Assembly: GCA_029821515.1 (NCBI GenBank)
Contig: JALGTD010000017.1
Location: forward strand, 1 to 12,418
DNA: 12,418 nt
Source of the DNA: Candidatus Zipacnadia bacterium
GTDB taxonomy: Bacteria; Armatimonadota; Zipacnadia; Zipacnadales; Zipacnadaceae
Direction of reading: 5' to 3'
The position numbers and the translations under genes are program-made. The notes below the pieces were generated by a model. It was not told the origin of the DNA. It ran no database searches and saw only the letters and a list, made by a program, of their open reading frames with translations. The stretch's first letter is position 1, and every line of letters starts with the position of its first letter. Below are positions 5,737 through 12,418 of this stretch, piece by piece.

Positions 5737-7875
5737 CTACAGCCCTAGCTCTTCTTTCGTCAACGGCTCGGCTTTGCCAGTGCGAATATCGTAAGCGCGT
5801 TCGTTCGCGATTTTTACCTGCTCGACCATCTCATGATAGGGTTGATCACAGATGTTGACCAGGCCCATGTTGAAATTCTCCGCGGGCTGGAAGCCGATGT
5901 CCGGGAAGTCGTCAAAGGCCTTGAAATATCCCAGACCGATAATGTAGGGATGGGCTGCCACTTGCTCCACGAAATGGCGATAGATAAGGCCCCGGGTCTT
6001 GTGATCCGGCGCAAAGTCCCAGCCGCCCAGGCCGCGCCCAAACACAGACAAGCCGAACTCCAGGATAATGCGGGGTTTGTCGTACTTGTTATAGCCATCG
6101 TGCAGTGTAGCATCATGACTGTAAGCGTTGAAACTAAGTCCGTCAACATAGTCTATACTCCCCTCCACCCACTCTGGGCAGCCCGTGTAGACGAGGGCGG
6201 AGCCGAGAAACAGGTGGTTCGGGTCATACTTCCTGATAAGCTCGGAGAGCGTCCGGTAGTATAGCTCGGAGGCCAGCCGGATGAACTCGCCGCGCAGCTC
6301 ATTGCTGATCTTCTGCGGGTCAAGCGGCAGGTCGGCCAATTCGTCAAAAGACTCAGTGGCCACCCCGAGCATTTCGGTCACCTGGACTAAGTTACCATCG
6401 TAGCGGTCGGCCAAGAAGCTGACGAATTCCCACTTGCAGGGCCAGTCGCGGTTTTTGCCTAGCATCTCATTAAAGGTCCCGTACCCCCAGCCATTCTCGT
6501 TCTCGAAGACCCAGCCCAGGATCCACGGATCATTCCGGCTACTGATCAGTGTTTCCTTGTTGGCAGCTTCCATGTTCGCGGCGAAATCGGGGGCAAATGG
6601 ATCGAGCCGGTTGCCCAGCCGCTTGGGCGATGACCACCCCGGCCAGTCCCAGAGGAGGTTGGTGTAGGGCAGGTCAATCCCCTCGATTTGGCCGTTGCGC
6701 ATCCAACGGGCCGCCGCATTGAAGCCCCAGTGCCTCAGCCTCTTGCCCATGACCGTGTGCCACCTCGTCATGAAATCCGAGCCATGCTTCCGCTTCAGGT
6801 TGGCGGTGGCGAAATTAACTTTCTTCACCCCGCTGTACTCTCCGTAGGCTTCGGGAAACTGGGCAAGGTTAGGTAGTTCAGCAAAGGTCTCGCGCGGGGT
6901 TTGGGTGCCTGTAACAAAAAGCGCAGTGGAGGCTGCCCCCTGGTTGGCACCCACGGTGGCGGCTCCACAACCGTCAACGCCGAGCGCGATGTACGGGTTG
7001 CCCTCGGGAGTGATGAACCACCACTTACCTTCGATCTTTTCGATACGGAAGAAGCCAGTCCCGGGAAAAGAATGCCAGCCCTTGAGTCCCCCGTACCTGT
7101 CCAGCCGCTCTGACTCTGGTGACAGCGCCACATCAGCCAGGAGCTCCGTCTCCTCTTCACCCTCCATGACCAACTGCTCATCTGAGGTTACCTTCTCCGG
7201 CCAATCCTCATAAAGAGCCTGTCCGTAGCGGTCTACCAGCAAGGGCTCCCGCGTGCATTCTCTCACCAGCGTTTCGACGTCAGGTTCGAGCAGTGTCGCC
7301 GAGTCAATTGAATCGTCGGCCGCTACCTCGATAATCACTTCACGAGGCTGGAACTTGGCCGGATGCATGCGGTTCAGGCGAATCTGGATGTATCGGACCT
7401 TTTGGCCATTCATCGCGAAGCTTTGCATACCGCCTTGTCCCCAGGGCCAGAGCAGCTCCATACCCACAAGCCGCAGCTTGGGGTCTGAACTTGCCCGACA
7501 CGATACAGCAGCAGTTTGCATACCGTGCCAGGGTATCGGACTTGGGCCAGCCACGAAGGTAATCCTGTCTAAGACGCGGTCGGTGAGCAAGTCAAAGACC
7601 ACGGACATAGATCCGGACCCGGTACCTGGCGCCCAGCTCACCGCCTCCCCGTGGTCCTCGATATCGCCGTCAGTCAGCCGCCCCTCAGCGAAAGGAACCG
7701 GTATCGGTTTGCCGTCCGCATCCTGACCTTCTTCGGCGGGGGGGTATTGGTAGAGGTAGTAACCTGTCTTTACCGTTTGAGTTTCTGCCGCGAGTGGCTT
7801 CGCCGGCAGCAACAAAGGGACAGCAGCCACCAGAATCCAGACAGCAAGAGCGAAATGGTAGTTAGCTAATTGCAT
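5737..7875 (-). CDS. Secreted clan GH-A glycoside hydrolase, agarase/GH50-like
   Basis: The 712-aa protein starts with a hydrophobic segment (about 8-28) ending in 'P-L-A-A' before Glu31, a likely Sec signal peptide with few N-terminal charges. Residues about 60-185 look like a beta-sandwich, discoidin-like carbohydrate-binding domain ('R-L-T-D-G' at 66-70, 'R-Y-I-Q-I-R-L' at 161-167). The catalytic barrel begins near 275 with 'G-K-W-W-F-I-T-P-E-G-N-P-Y', a pattern typical of GH50 beta-agarases and relatives. Candidate catalytic residues are Glu460 in 'F-E-N-E-N-G-W-G' (acid/base after Asn, as in clan GH-A) and Glu606 in 'I-I-L-E-F-G' (nucleophile). It probably cleaves a galactan or another exported or environmental polysaccharide outside the cytoplasm; the substrate cannot be read from sequence. 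The ATG has a modest SD (GGTGGA). It lies 164 bp after the GH20-like gene on the same strand, so co-transcription is possible but not proven. Confidence 0.8.
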   Translation of the reverse strand: MQLANYHFALAVWILVAAVPLLLPAKPLAAETQTVKTGYYLYQYPPAEEGQDADGKPIPVPFAEGRLTDGDIEDHGEAVSWAPGTGSGSMSVVFDLLTDRVLDRITFVAGPSPIPWHGMQTAAVSCRASSDPKLRLVGMELLWPWGQGGMQSFAMNGQKVRYIQIRLNRMHPAKFQPREVIIEVAADDSIDSATLLEPDVETLVRECTREPLLVDRYGQALYEDWPEKVTSDEQLVMEGEEETELLADVALSPESERLDRYGGLKGWHSFPGTGFFRIEKIEGKWWFITPEGNPYIALGVDGCGAATVGANQGAASTALFVTGTQTPRETFAELPNLAQFPEAYGEYSGVKKVNFATANLKRKHGSDFMTRWHTVMGKRLRHWGFNAAARWMRNGQIEGIDLPYTNLLWDWPGWSSPKRLGNRLDPFAPDFAANMEAANKETLISSRNDPWILGWVFENENGWGYGTFNEMLGKNRDWPCKWEFVSFLADRYDGNLVQVTEMLGVATESFDELADLPLDPQKISNELRGEFIRLASELYYRTLSELIRKYDPNHLFLGSALVYTGCPEWVEGSIDYVDGLSFNAYSHDATLHDGYNKYDKPRIILEFGLSVFGRGLGGWDFAPDHKTRGLIYRHFVEQVAAHPYIIGLGYFKAFDDFPDIGFQPAENFNMGLVNICDQPYHEMVEQVKIANERAYDIRTGKAEPLTKEELGL

Positions 7876-8039
7876 TGTTCCACCGTCCTGAACTACGAGC
7901 GCATAGAACTGTCGGCTGGATGCATACGTGGTCCTGGAGATTCTGGGGGTCCCTTGCGACTGTGTGATTGTCCGTTCTGCTCCACCATGTCATAACCGGG
8001 CTGATCGCAAGCCCTGGGGCGGGGCTCAAGTATCGAAGG

Positions 8040-10016
8040 TCAGTCATCCGAAACTTTCACTCCCAACTGAGTCAGCGCATCCATAATAGTCACCACAGTT
8101 TGCCGGGTCTCCTGCACGGTGCTGTCGAACCTGTCAGCGCGCAGGCCCGGGCAGATGCCCTCTTTCCAGGCATTGAGGGCGTCCGTCGCTTGTGTGCCTG
8201 CCATAGCAAGACGCGACGTGCACTGTTGCAACTCGCCGCGGGCCTCGTCTGAGAGTGATGCGCTCTCGGACAGCAGCATTCCCACAGCAAAGATTTCGTT
8301 GACCATCACCGCATAGGCCTGGACCACTCGCGTCTCATACAGAATCTCCGGTGCATCAAGCCTCTCAGCGATCTCCAGCGCCCTTTCGCAGGCTTCCATA
8401 TCGCGAGAGAGGTCCTCGGGCTGCTGGTAATAGCGCCAGATACCCTCGCCCAGAACAGGTCTCCTACCCTCAGCCACGAGCTGAGCAGATTCGCCCAAGA
8501 CAGTCAGGAAAGGTGTTGCCGCTGGACCTGCACCATAGATGTTCCAGCTCACCGGCCCCAAAATCTCCACCCAGTCGCCCAGCGCCTCTGCCTCCCTGAT
8601 ACCGTGGCGTGTCGCCCACGCGATGGCAAACTCCCGTTCACTGCGACCGTTCAGGTTCCACGACCATTCAGCAGCAGCAGCGATGTTGAACTGGTGGAGT
8701 TCATTATTGGGCACTGCATAGCCGCAGACACAATCTATCCCCTTTTCTACAAACTCGCACATACGATACCGGACAAACTGGGGACCACTCCAGGGACAGA
8801 CTGTGCCCCAGGAGGCCGTAAACTGGGGGTAGACACCCAGCCAGTGGTCTGCGGCGTAGTCTTCCATAATCGGATAGACTATGGGCTCGGGGGAGGAATT
8901 GTAAGTCGAGCGCTCCCATCCTACACCGCAATAATAGCTGACGTCGACCGTCGGCGGCATAGCTGCCAGTATCTCCTCATTGTGCGGGTAGGAGCCCTGA
9001 CTGAGCAAAACGCGAGCCCTAATCCATGGATGGCTCCGTTGCACCATTTGGAGGGCGTCACCGACCGCTTGCGCTTCGCGGGCATGTTGGGGCAAGCCCC
9101 GTTCGGCAGCTTCCGTACACTGAGGACACTGACACTGGCCCTCGTATTCGGACAGCCACACGTTGATATCGGTGACGCCTGGCTGTGCGGCAAGTGAGGT
9201 CATCCAGTCGGCAAGAATCTCAGTGGTCTTCGGTTGCGAAAAGCACAGAGCAACCGGCTTATCCTCCACCGACGCCCAGGCCTTCTCTCCCTGCCCCATA
9301 ATCTCGGGCCAGTGGTCGAATAGACCAGTGGAGTCCAGATAGTCAAGATGAAGAATAATAGGCACCACCTTCAGCGCCCGCAGCCGACCGTGGTCAATCA
9401 GTTCCTGGTCGATCTGTGCAATACCCTTTCCCCGCTCATCAAAGCTTAGGTTGGCGGTTTTTTCCAACAGATTGAGCTTGTAAGTAGTCATCCCCTCGAC
9501 CTCCCGCTTGGTTTCGGGGCGCCACTGACCGCGCTCGGAGATATCAGGCCAGTCGCTGATAGTTGCCAGTGGAATCGTGACCTGGCCGTCGGCGAACTTG
9601 TCTTCCAGAAGCTGATACAGTGTGCGCGCCGCGTAATAGATGCCCCGTTCATCGAGCGCCGTGAGCACCAATCCATCCTCGTCACGGGGACGGACAATGT
9701 ACGCTTGCTCGCTGTTAGGGACCTCGGGCAGCTCCTCGGCGCCAGGAACCATCCTGCCCTCCAGTCTCCCCTCCTCATCGCACACACCGAGCAGGATCTC
9801 GAAGCTGCCGCGACTAAGATCCACGTCGGCCTTTGCTCTAAAGAGTGAAGTCAGCTCTGTCGCTGCATGTTTCTCCACGTCACTTGCCCCCTGGCGCAGC
9901 CGCAGGCTTACCTCTCCGGCAGGCAACGTCACTTTCCTTGGAATTGAGATCTCCTTCGGCAGCGGAATGAGCCAGCGTAACCACAATGCCTCTTCTTGCT
10001 TGGTCACCTCACACAT
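8040..10016 (-). CDS. Cytoplasmic GH20-like glycoside hydrolase (hexosaminidase-type, DUF4838-like features)
   Basis: The 658-aa protein has no signal peptide or membrane segment. Residues about 25-150 match the alpha/beta domain found before GH20, GH67 and GH84 barrels ('E-Q-A-Y-I-V' at 103-108, 'G-I-Y-Y-A-A-R-T-L-Y-Q-L-L' at 125-137). A barrel follows, opened by 'I-S-D-W-P-D-I-S-E-R-G' (153-163), the GH20-type entry motif, and 'Y-K-L-N-L-L' (179-184). A strand 'W-L-S-E-Y-E-G' (287-293) carries acidic residues that could be catalytic and runs into the Cys cluster 'C-Q-C-P-Q-C' (295-300), a pattern I associate with DUF4838-type proteins. The rest (about 450-650) is helical. The exact family and sugar specificity are uncertain; exo-acting removal of an amino sugar or uronic acid is the most likely type of reaction. 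The ATG has a good SD (AGAGGTGA) 6 nt upstream. It is the first gene of the minus-strand enzyme block. Confidence 0.7.
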   Translation of the reverse strand: MCEVTKQEEALWLRWLIPLPKEISIPRKVTLPAGEVSLRLRQGASDVEKHAATELTSLFRAKADVDLSRGSFEILLGVCDEEGRLEGRMVPGAEELPEVPNSEQAYIVRPRDEDGLVLTALDERGIYYAARTLYQLLEDKFADGQVTIPLATISDWPDISERGQWRPETKREVEGMTTYKLNLLEKTANLSFDERGKGIAQIDQELIDHGRLRALKVVPIILHLDYLDSTGLFDHWPEIMGQGEKAWASVEDKPVALCFSQPKTTEILADWMTSLAAQPGVTDINVWLSEYEGQCQCPQCTEAAERGLPQHAREAQAVGDALQMVQRSHPWIRARVLLSQGSYPHNEEILAAMPPTVDVSYYCGVGWERSTYNSSPEPIVYPIMEDYAADHWLGVYPQFTASWGTVCPWSGPQFVRYRMCEFVEKGIDCVCGYAVPNNELHQFNIAAAAEWSWNLNGRSEREFAIAWATRHGIREAEALGDWVEILGPVSWNIYGAGPAATPFLTVLGESAQLVAEGRRPVLGEGIWRYYQQPEDLSRDMEACERALEIAERLDAPEILYETRVVQAYAVMVNEIFAVGMLLSESASLSDEARGELQQCTSRLAMAGTQATDALNAWKEGICPGLRADRFDSTVQETRQTVVTIMDALTQLGVKVSDD

Positions 10017-10245
10017 AGCAGTTCACCTCTCAGTAGTCCAACTTTGATGCGGTGGACAATCATCCTACTAAGCCACTATCTTCGCAGGCACTCAGCCCAA
10101 ATCAGTGCCCTTGTCTATGCCACATTCCTTTCTCACTGAGTTTCTATCCGAGAACCCCCGACACCTTTTATTCCGTAGTGGTTGGTAGTATTCCTCCGCA
10201 GAGCCCTGCTGCTGATACCGGCGCCGAAGATTGCGGTATCGGGGC
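10017..10245. other. Leader region of the GH20-like gene
   Basis: No coding frame is convincing on either strand; a 114-codon plus frame (10052-10396) is antisense to the gene relic and lacks an SD. Next to the relic's stop there is a 7-bp dyad, GATACCG (10214-10220) and CGGTATC (10234-10240), with a 13-nt loop and no T-tract. I could not identify a sigma-70 or sigma-54 promoter with confidence, although the position makes this the likely promoter region of the glycosidase block. Confidence 0.5.
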
Positions 10246-10501
10246 TTACATCGGGAGACATTCTTTGCGTGAAAGCACTGCCAGAGGTACTTCCACGAGC
10301 GCGGGTAGGTCTGACTTGAATCCCGGCAGCAGCTATCTGCTCGGGCCGATCCACGCACATGCCCTATGCTTCATCGTCGGCCACCACAGCGAATAGAGGA
10401 ATCTGGTGGCGGGCTGTTGACTGGAGCTCAGGTATGCAGAAACCCAGCGCGCTGTCGCCGATGACCAGCATAACCTGGCGATAGCGGACAGCCCGGGGTG
10501 A
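10246..10501 (-). pseudogene. Decayed C-terminal fragment of a thiamine-diphosphate enzyme (acetolactate-synthase-like)
   Basis: On the minus strand, directly after the cbiO stop and in the same frame, the sequence reads 'Q-V-M-L-V-I-G-D-S-A-L-G-F', then 'P-E-L-Q-S-T-A-R-H', then 'V-V-A-D-D-E-A', a stop, and 'G-M'. This is the ThDP/Mg-binding segment of the acetolactate synthase/decarboxylase superfamily: G-D-G followed by 24 residues and N-N, here G-D-S-x24-D-D, with the typical 'A-W-G-M' in which Trp has become TAG (10366-10364). Further on, 'R-P-E-Q-I-A-A-A-G' fits the family's C-terminal helix. A +1 frameshift near 10315 is then needed to continue as 'L-P-A-L-V-E-V', the family's last strand, ending at TAA (10248-10246). 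About 30 residues seem deleted after 'G-M', and the N-terminal three quarters of the gene are missing. Truncation, nonsense, deletion and frameshift together make this a clear relic. Confidence 0.7.
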
Positions 10502-10510
10502 GTCAACCGA

Positions 10511-11260
10511 CTAGAGGTTTACCATCGATTTGTGCGACAGGATATCAATGCCGAGAGGGCAACGTAACTGGTGGGCTCGCAGCAACTGTGCGTCGGCAAG
10601 AAGTTCGGCACTGGGTCCGAGAGCGGAAACTCTCCCCTGGTCAATGATGGCGACTCGGTCGCATAGCTGCCAGGCCAGGTCCATATCGTGAGTGGCTATT
10701 ATCTTGGTGAGAGGCTGTGCCTTTATTAGCTCAATGAAATTCTCCCTACCAGCCGGATCCAGACCTCCGGTAGGCTCGTCCAATGCCAAAATGGTACAGT
10801 CCATAGCTAATACGGTTGCCAAAGCTACTCGCTTCTTTTGCCCCAGGCTAAGACGATGGGGCGCATGAGCTTCGTGGTCTGCCATCCCCACGGCGCTCAG
10901 GGTTTCTTGTACTAGACGACGCACTACCGATTCTTCTCGCCCCAAGTTTAATAGTCCGAAGGCTATGTCATCAAAGACCGTCGGCATAAAGAGCTGGTCA
11001 TTGGGATCCTCAAAAACCAGTCCGACCCGACGCCGTATTTGATCCAGGTTCTTGCCAGTCAACTTCTCGCCCAGGATCTCTACAATGCCGTCGCCACGCA
11101 AGGTGCCGTTAAGGTGCAGCAGAAGCGTGGATTTCCCTGCTCCATTAGGCCCAAGCAGCCCGAGCGTTTCTCCCCTGACTACCTCTAAGGACACGCCTCT
11201 GAGCGCCTGGCTGCCATCGGGATAAGAGTAGCTAAGATTCTCGACTTTGATAGCGGTCAT
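10511..11260 (-). CDS. cbiO: ECF cobalt/nickel transporter ATPase CbiO
   Basis: It is an ABC ATPase of the energy-coupling-factor type that powers metal uptake from the cytoplasmic face of the membrane. Numbered from the alternative GTG start at 11269 (252 aa), it has Walker A 'G-P-N-G-A-G-K-S-T' (40-48), the Q-loop region 'V-F-E-D-P-N-D-Q-L-F' (85-94), the signature 'L-S-L-G-Q-K-K-R' (120-127), Walker B 'I-L-A-L-D-E-P' (160-166) and the switch His194. CbiO proteins usually have Gln where Glu87 stands here. I place the start at the ATG at 11260 (249 aa) because it overlaps the cbiQ stop as ATGA (11257-11260), a standard coupling arrangement; no strong SD precedes either start. It is the last gene of the cbi operon, and its stop abuts the thiamine-enzyme relic. 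Confidence 0.93.
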   Translation of the reverse strand: MTAIKVENLSYSYPDGSQALRGVSLEVVRGETLGLLGPNGAGKSTLLLHLNGTLRGDGIVEILGEKLTGKNLDQIRRRVGLVFEDPNDQLFMPTVFDDIAFGLLNLGREESVVRRLVQETLSAVGMADHEAHAPHRLSLGQKKRVALATVLAMDCTILALDEPTGGLDPAGRENFIELIKAQPLTKIIATHDMDLAWQLCDRVAIIDQGRVSALGPSAELLADAQLLRAHQLRCPLGIDILSHKSMVNL

Positions 11261-12018
11261 TTTCGCCACAGGGTTAAAGTAGTTATTGCAGCAACGAATA
11301 ACAGTGTAACCGCAGCGTCTCGGCCAGTAAAGCGGGTGCGGTTAATAACTGGCAGAGTACCATCAAATCCGCGCGCAGCCATCGCCTGCCCAACTCGTTC
11401 GGCACGCTCATAACTACGGAGGAATAACGAGCCTACCATCGCCCCGGTAGTCTTGACTCTACGAAGCAGACTTTGGCTGCGGCCACGAGCATCTCGTGCC
11501 TGCATCATCCGCCGTGCTTCATCTTGCAAAATCAGCAAGTACCTGGCAGTCAGCGACAATACCGTCAGCAGAAGAGCAGGAAACCGCAAGCGGCGCAGCG
11601 CGGAAAGCAGTTCTTGAGAGGAGGTTGTCACACCAAGCAGAGTAAGTGCAGTTATGCACAGAGTCGCCTTGACCATTATCGCGACAAAAAGCCACACCCC
11701 TTCGTCGCTGATAACCAGGTTCCCCGGAAGCGTGACTATGGAATGCCCACGCTGAGCCAGAAAAGGCACCGACAGTCCGGCCATTAAAACGAAGGGTAGA
11801 GCTATTCCCAAGCGCTTGATCAGCAACAGTGGTGAAAGCCCAGCAGCAAGCCACAGAAGAGCTATTATGCCTCCCAGGCCTGCCATTTTCGGCAGGTCGG
11901 ACGGGGGTAAGCTGACCACACAGACGATGAATACGCCACAGCACACCACTTTGCTCACAGCATTAACACGCCGTAGTGCTCCGTATGGCCTACTGTCGTC
12001 GGATAGACTAACCGTCAT
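11257..12018 (-). CDS. cbiQ: ECF cobalt/nickel transporter membrane subunit CbiQ (T component)
   Basis: The 253-aa protein has about five hydrophobic segments and the two cytoplasmic coupling motifs of ECF T-components: 'A-R-D-A-R-G' (174-179) and 'A-A-R-G-F-D-G' (214-220). These contact the CbiO ATPases and relay ATP hydrolysis to the substrate-binding subunit CbiM. I use the ATG at 12018. A longer in-frame start at 12120 would add 34 residues lying inside the upstream PDGLE gene, with Arg, Trp and Cys content unlike a CbiQ N-terminus. With the chosen start the gene overlaps the PDGLE gene by 11 bp (12008-12018) and cbiO by 4 bp. Confidence 0.9.
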   Translation of the reverse strand: MTVSLSDDSRPYGALRRVNAVSKVVCCGVFIVCVVSLPPSDLPKMAGLGGIIALLWLAAGLSPLLLIKRLGIALPFVLMAGLSVPFLAQRGHSIVTLPGNLVISDEGVWLFVAIMVKATLCITALTLLGVTTSSQELLSALRRLRFPALLLTVLSLTARYLLILQDEARRMMQARDARGRSQSLLRRVKTTGAMVGSLFLRSYERAERVGQAMAARGFDGTLPVINRTRFTGRDAAVTLLFVAAITTLTLWRK

Positions 12019-12310
12019 TAGTCTTCTCACTGTATGCCAGCGCCTTGCCGACGGCATACAGCACAGCGAAGACCAGCAAAGTGCCCAATATCCCGGCAAT
12101 CGCAGTGGCCAGTCCCTCACTGGTTATGCCGGGGAATAGGTAATCTGGTAGCGGCGAGCTGACAGTTGGTGAGCCTTCAGCCTGGGTGGCAAAGCCAAGC
12201 ACCTCGGCCACCCTTTCCAAGCCGTCAGGCCACGAACTGGCAAGAGGCGATAAGATTGCCGCGATAACCAGGGAAACAATTAGAGCACCGTGCCACCATT
12301 TCATTTTCAT
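12008..12310 (-). CDS. PDGLE-domain small membrane subunit of the Co/Ni importer
   Basis: The 100-aa protein has an N-terminal transmembrane helix (about 8-24), then the diagnostic 'P-D-G-L-E' (28-32) in an extracytoplasmic segment, and a second transmembrane helix (about 68-92). PDGLE proteins accompany or are fused to CbiM/NikM and play the part of CbiN or NikN, assisting metal loading into the M subunit. The ATG at 12310 has an almost ideal SD (GGAGGTGA, 12315-12322). It overlaps cbiM by 4 bp (ATGA) and cbiQ by 11 bp, so the whole operon is translationally coupled. Whether the metal is cobalt or nickel cannot be decided from this subunit. Confidence 0.88.
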   Translation of the reverse strand: MKMKWWHGALIVSLVIAAILSPLASSWPDGLERVAEVLGFATQAEGSPTVSSPLPDYLFPGITSEGLATAIAGILGTLLVFAVLYAVGKALAYSEKTNDG

Positions 12311-12418
12311 TGTGTCACCTCCGCTGGCTGAAGTGCGGGCCAGATGTCCGGCCGACTTCTGCGCACCAGGGCCAAAGCACCGACGGTGATAACCCCTTCT
12401 ACTACTCCAATCAGAGCA
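12307..12418 (-). CDS. cbiM: CbiM, metal-binding S component (3' end only)
   Basis: The last 36 codons of a minus-strand frame enter from the right edge and end in TGA at 12309-12307. They read 'A-L-I-G-V-V-E-G-V-I-T-V-G-A-L-A-L', then 'R-R-S-R-P-D-I-W'. This matches the end of CbiM, where a helix starting 'H-x-L-I-G-x-x-E-x-x-I-T' leads to 'R-R-R-P-D'. CbiM is the multi-spanning membrane subunit that binds Co2+ or Ni2+ through its N-terminal His, which is outside this window. It is the first visible gene of the cbi operon; any B12 riboswitch would lie further upstream, out of view. Confidence 0.85.
   Translation of the reverse strand, partial: ALIGVVEGVITVGALALVRRSRPDIWPALQPAEVTQ
12315..12322 (-). 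promoter_or_regulatory. Strong Shine-Dalgarno of the PDGLE gene inside cbiM
   Basis: GGAGGTGA on the minus strand lies 4 nt before the ATG at 12310 and within the last codons of cbiM. It fixes the PDGLE start and suggests independent ribosome loading in addition to ATGA coupling. Confidence 0.7.

Noticed and set aside
8010..8026. 5-bp AGCCC/GGGCT hairpin after the GH20-like stop
   Set aside because: The stem is too short and no U-run follows on the minus strand, so a terminator is not supported.
10052..10396. 114-codon plus-strand frame
   Set aside because: It is antisense to the thiamine-enzyme relic, whose minus-strand motifs are specific. It is rich in Ser, Pro and His with no domain.
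12019..12120. Longer cbiQ start adding 34 residues
   Set aside because: The extra residues lie inside the PDGLE gene and do not resemble a CbiQ N-terminus. The ATG at 12018 gives the usual short overlap.
1..12418. Sigma-54 -24/-12 promoters, tRNA genes, CRISPR arrays, insertion sequences
   Set aside because: By-eye scanning found no GG-N10-GC element in a sensible upstream position, no tRNA-like cloverleaf, no regularly spaced repeats and no transposase or integrase frame.

Overview
This is a bacterial window of moderate-to-high GC, with SD-preceded ORFs and tightly overlapping operon genes. The organism has, or recently had, a flagellum: genes for the anti-sigma-28 factor FlgM and a FlgN-like chaperone are present. 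It also has sigma-54 and an ECF-type cobalt/nickel importer. The flgM-flgN order resembles Firmicutes-type flagellar loci. The large glycosidase types seen here are common in Planctomycetota, Armatimonadota, Hydrogenedentota and similar polysaccharide degraders. I cannot assign a phylum from the sequence alone.

Layout. (1) Positions 1-1445, minus strand: a late-type flagellar gene set comprising a 95-aa ORF with a flagellar rod/hook N-terminal signature, flgM, a 358-bp structured gap, a flgN-like gene and the first codons of a further gene. (2) Positions 1446-1858: a divergent control region. It holds a consensus sigma-28 promoter firing leftward into the flagellar genes and a second sigma-28-like element pointing rightward at rpoN. 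A third sigma-28-like element lies in the flgM-flgN gap. (3) Positions 1859-3262, plus strand: rpoN (sigma-54). (4) Positions 3263-3962: no intact gene, but a decayed C-terminal piece of a uroporphyrinogen-decarboxylase-family gene. (5) Positions 3963-10016, minus strand: three large enzymes, namely a cytoplasmic GH20-like glycosidase, a secreted clan GH-A (agarase/GH50-like) glycosidase and an atypical gamma-glutamyltranspeptidase-family protein. (6) Positions 10017-10510: a decayed C-terminal piece of a thiamine-diphosphate enzyme. (7) Positions 10511-12418, minus strand: cbiM (3' end only), a PDGLE-domain gene, cbiQ and cbiO. These overlap by 4, 11 and 4 bp and form one translationally coupled operon.

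How it fits together. FlgM would hold sigma-28 inactive until hook completion, and the sigma-28-type promoters around it would then close an autoregulatory loop. If the rightward element is real, sigma-28 would also feed rpoN transcription, which is not the usual flagellar hierarchy. The enzyme block suggests extracellular glycan cleavage followed by intracellular trimming, with an amidohydrolase of uncertain substrate. It lies between two gene relics, which suggests gene turnover or insertion at this locus. The Cbi genes make a Co2+/Ni2+ importer, a role independent of the rest.
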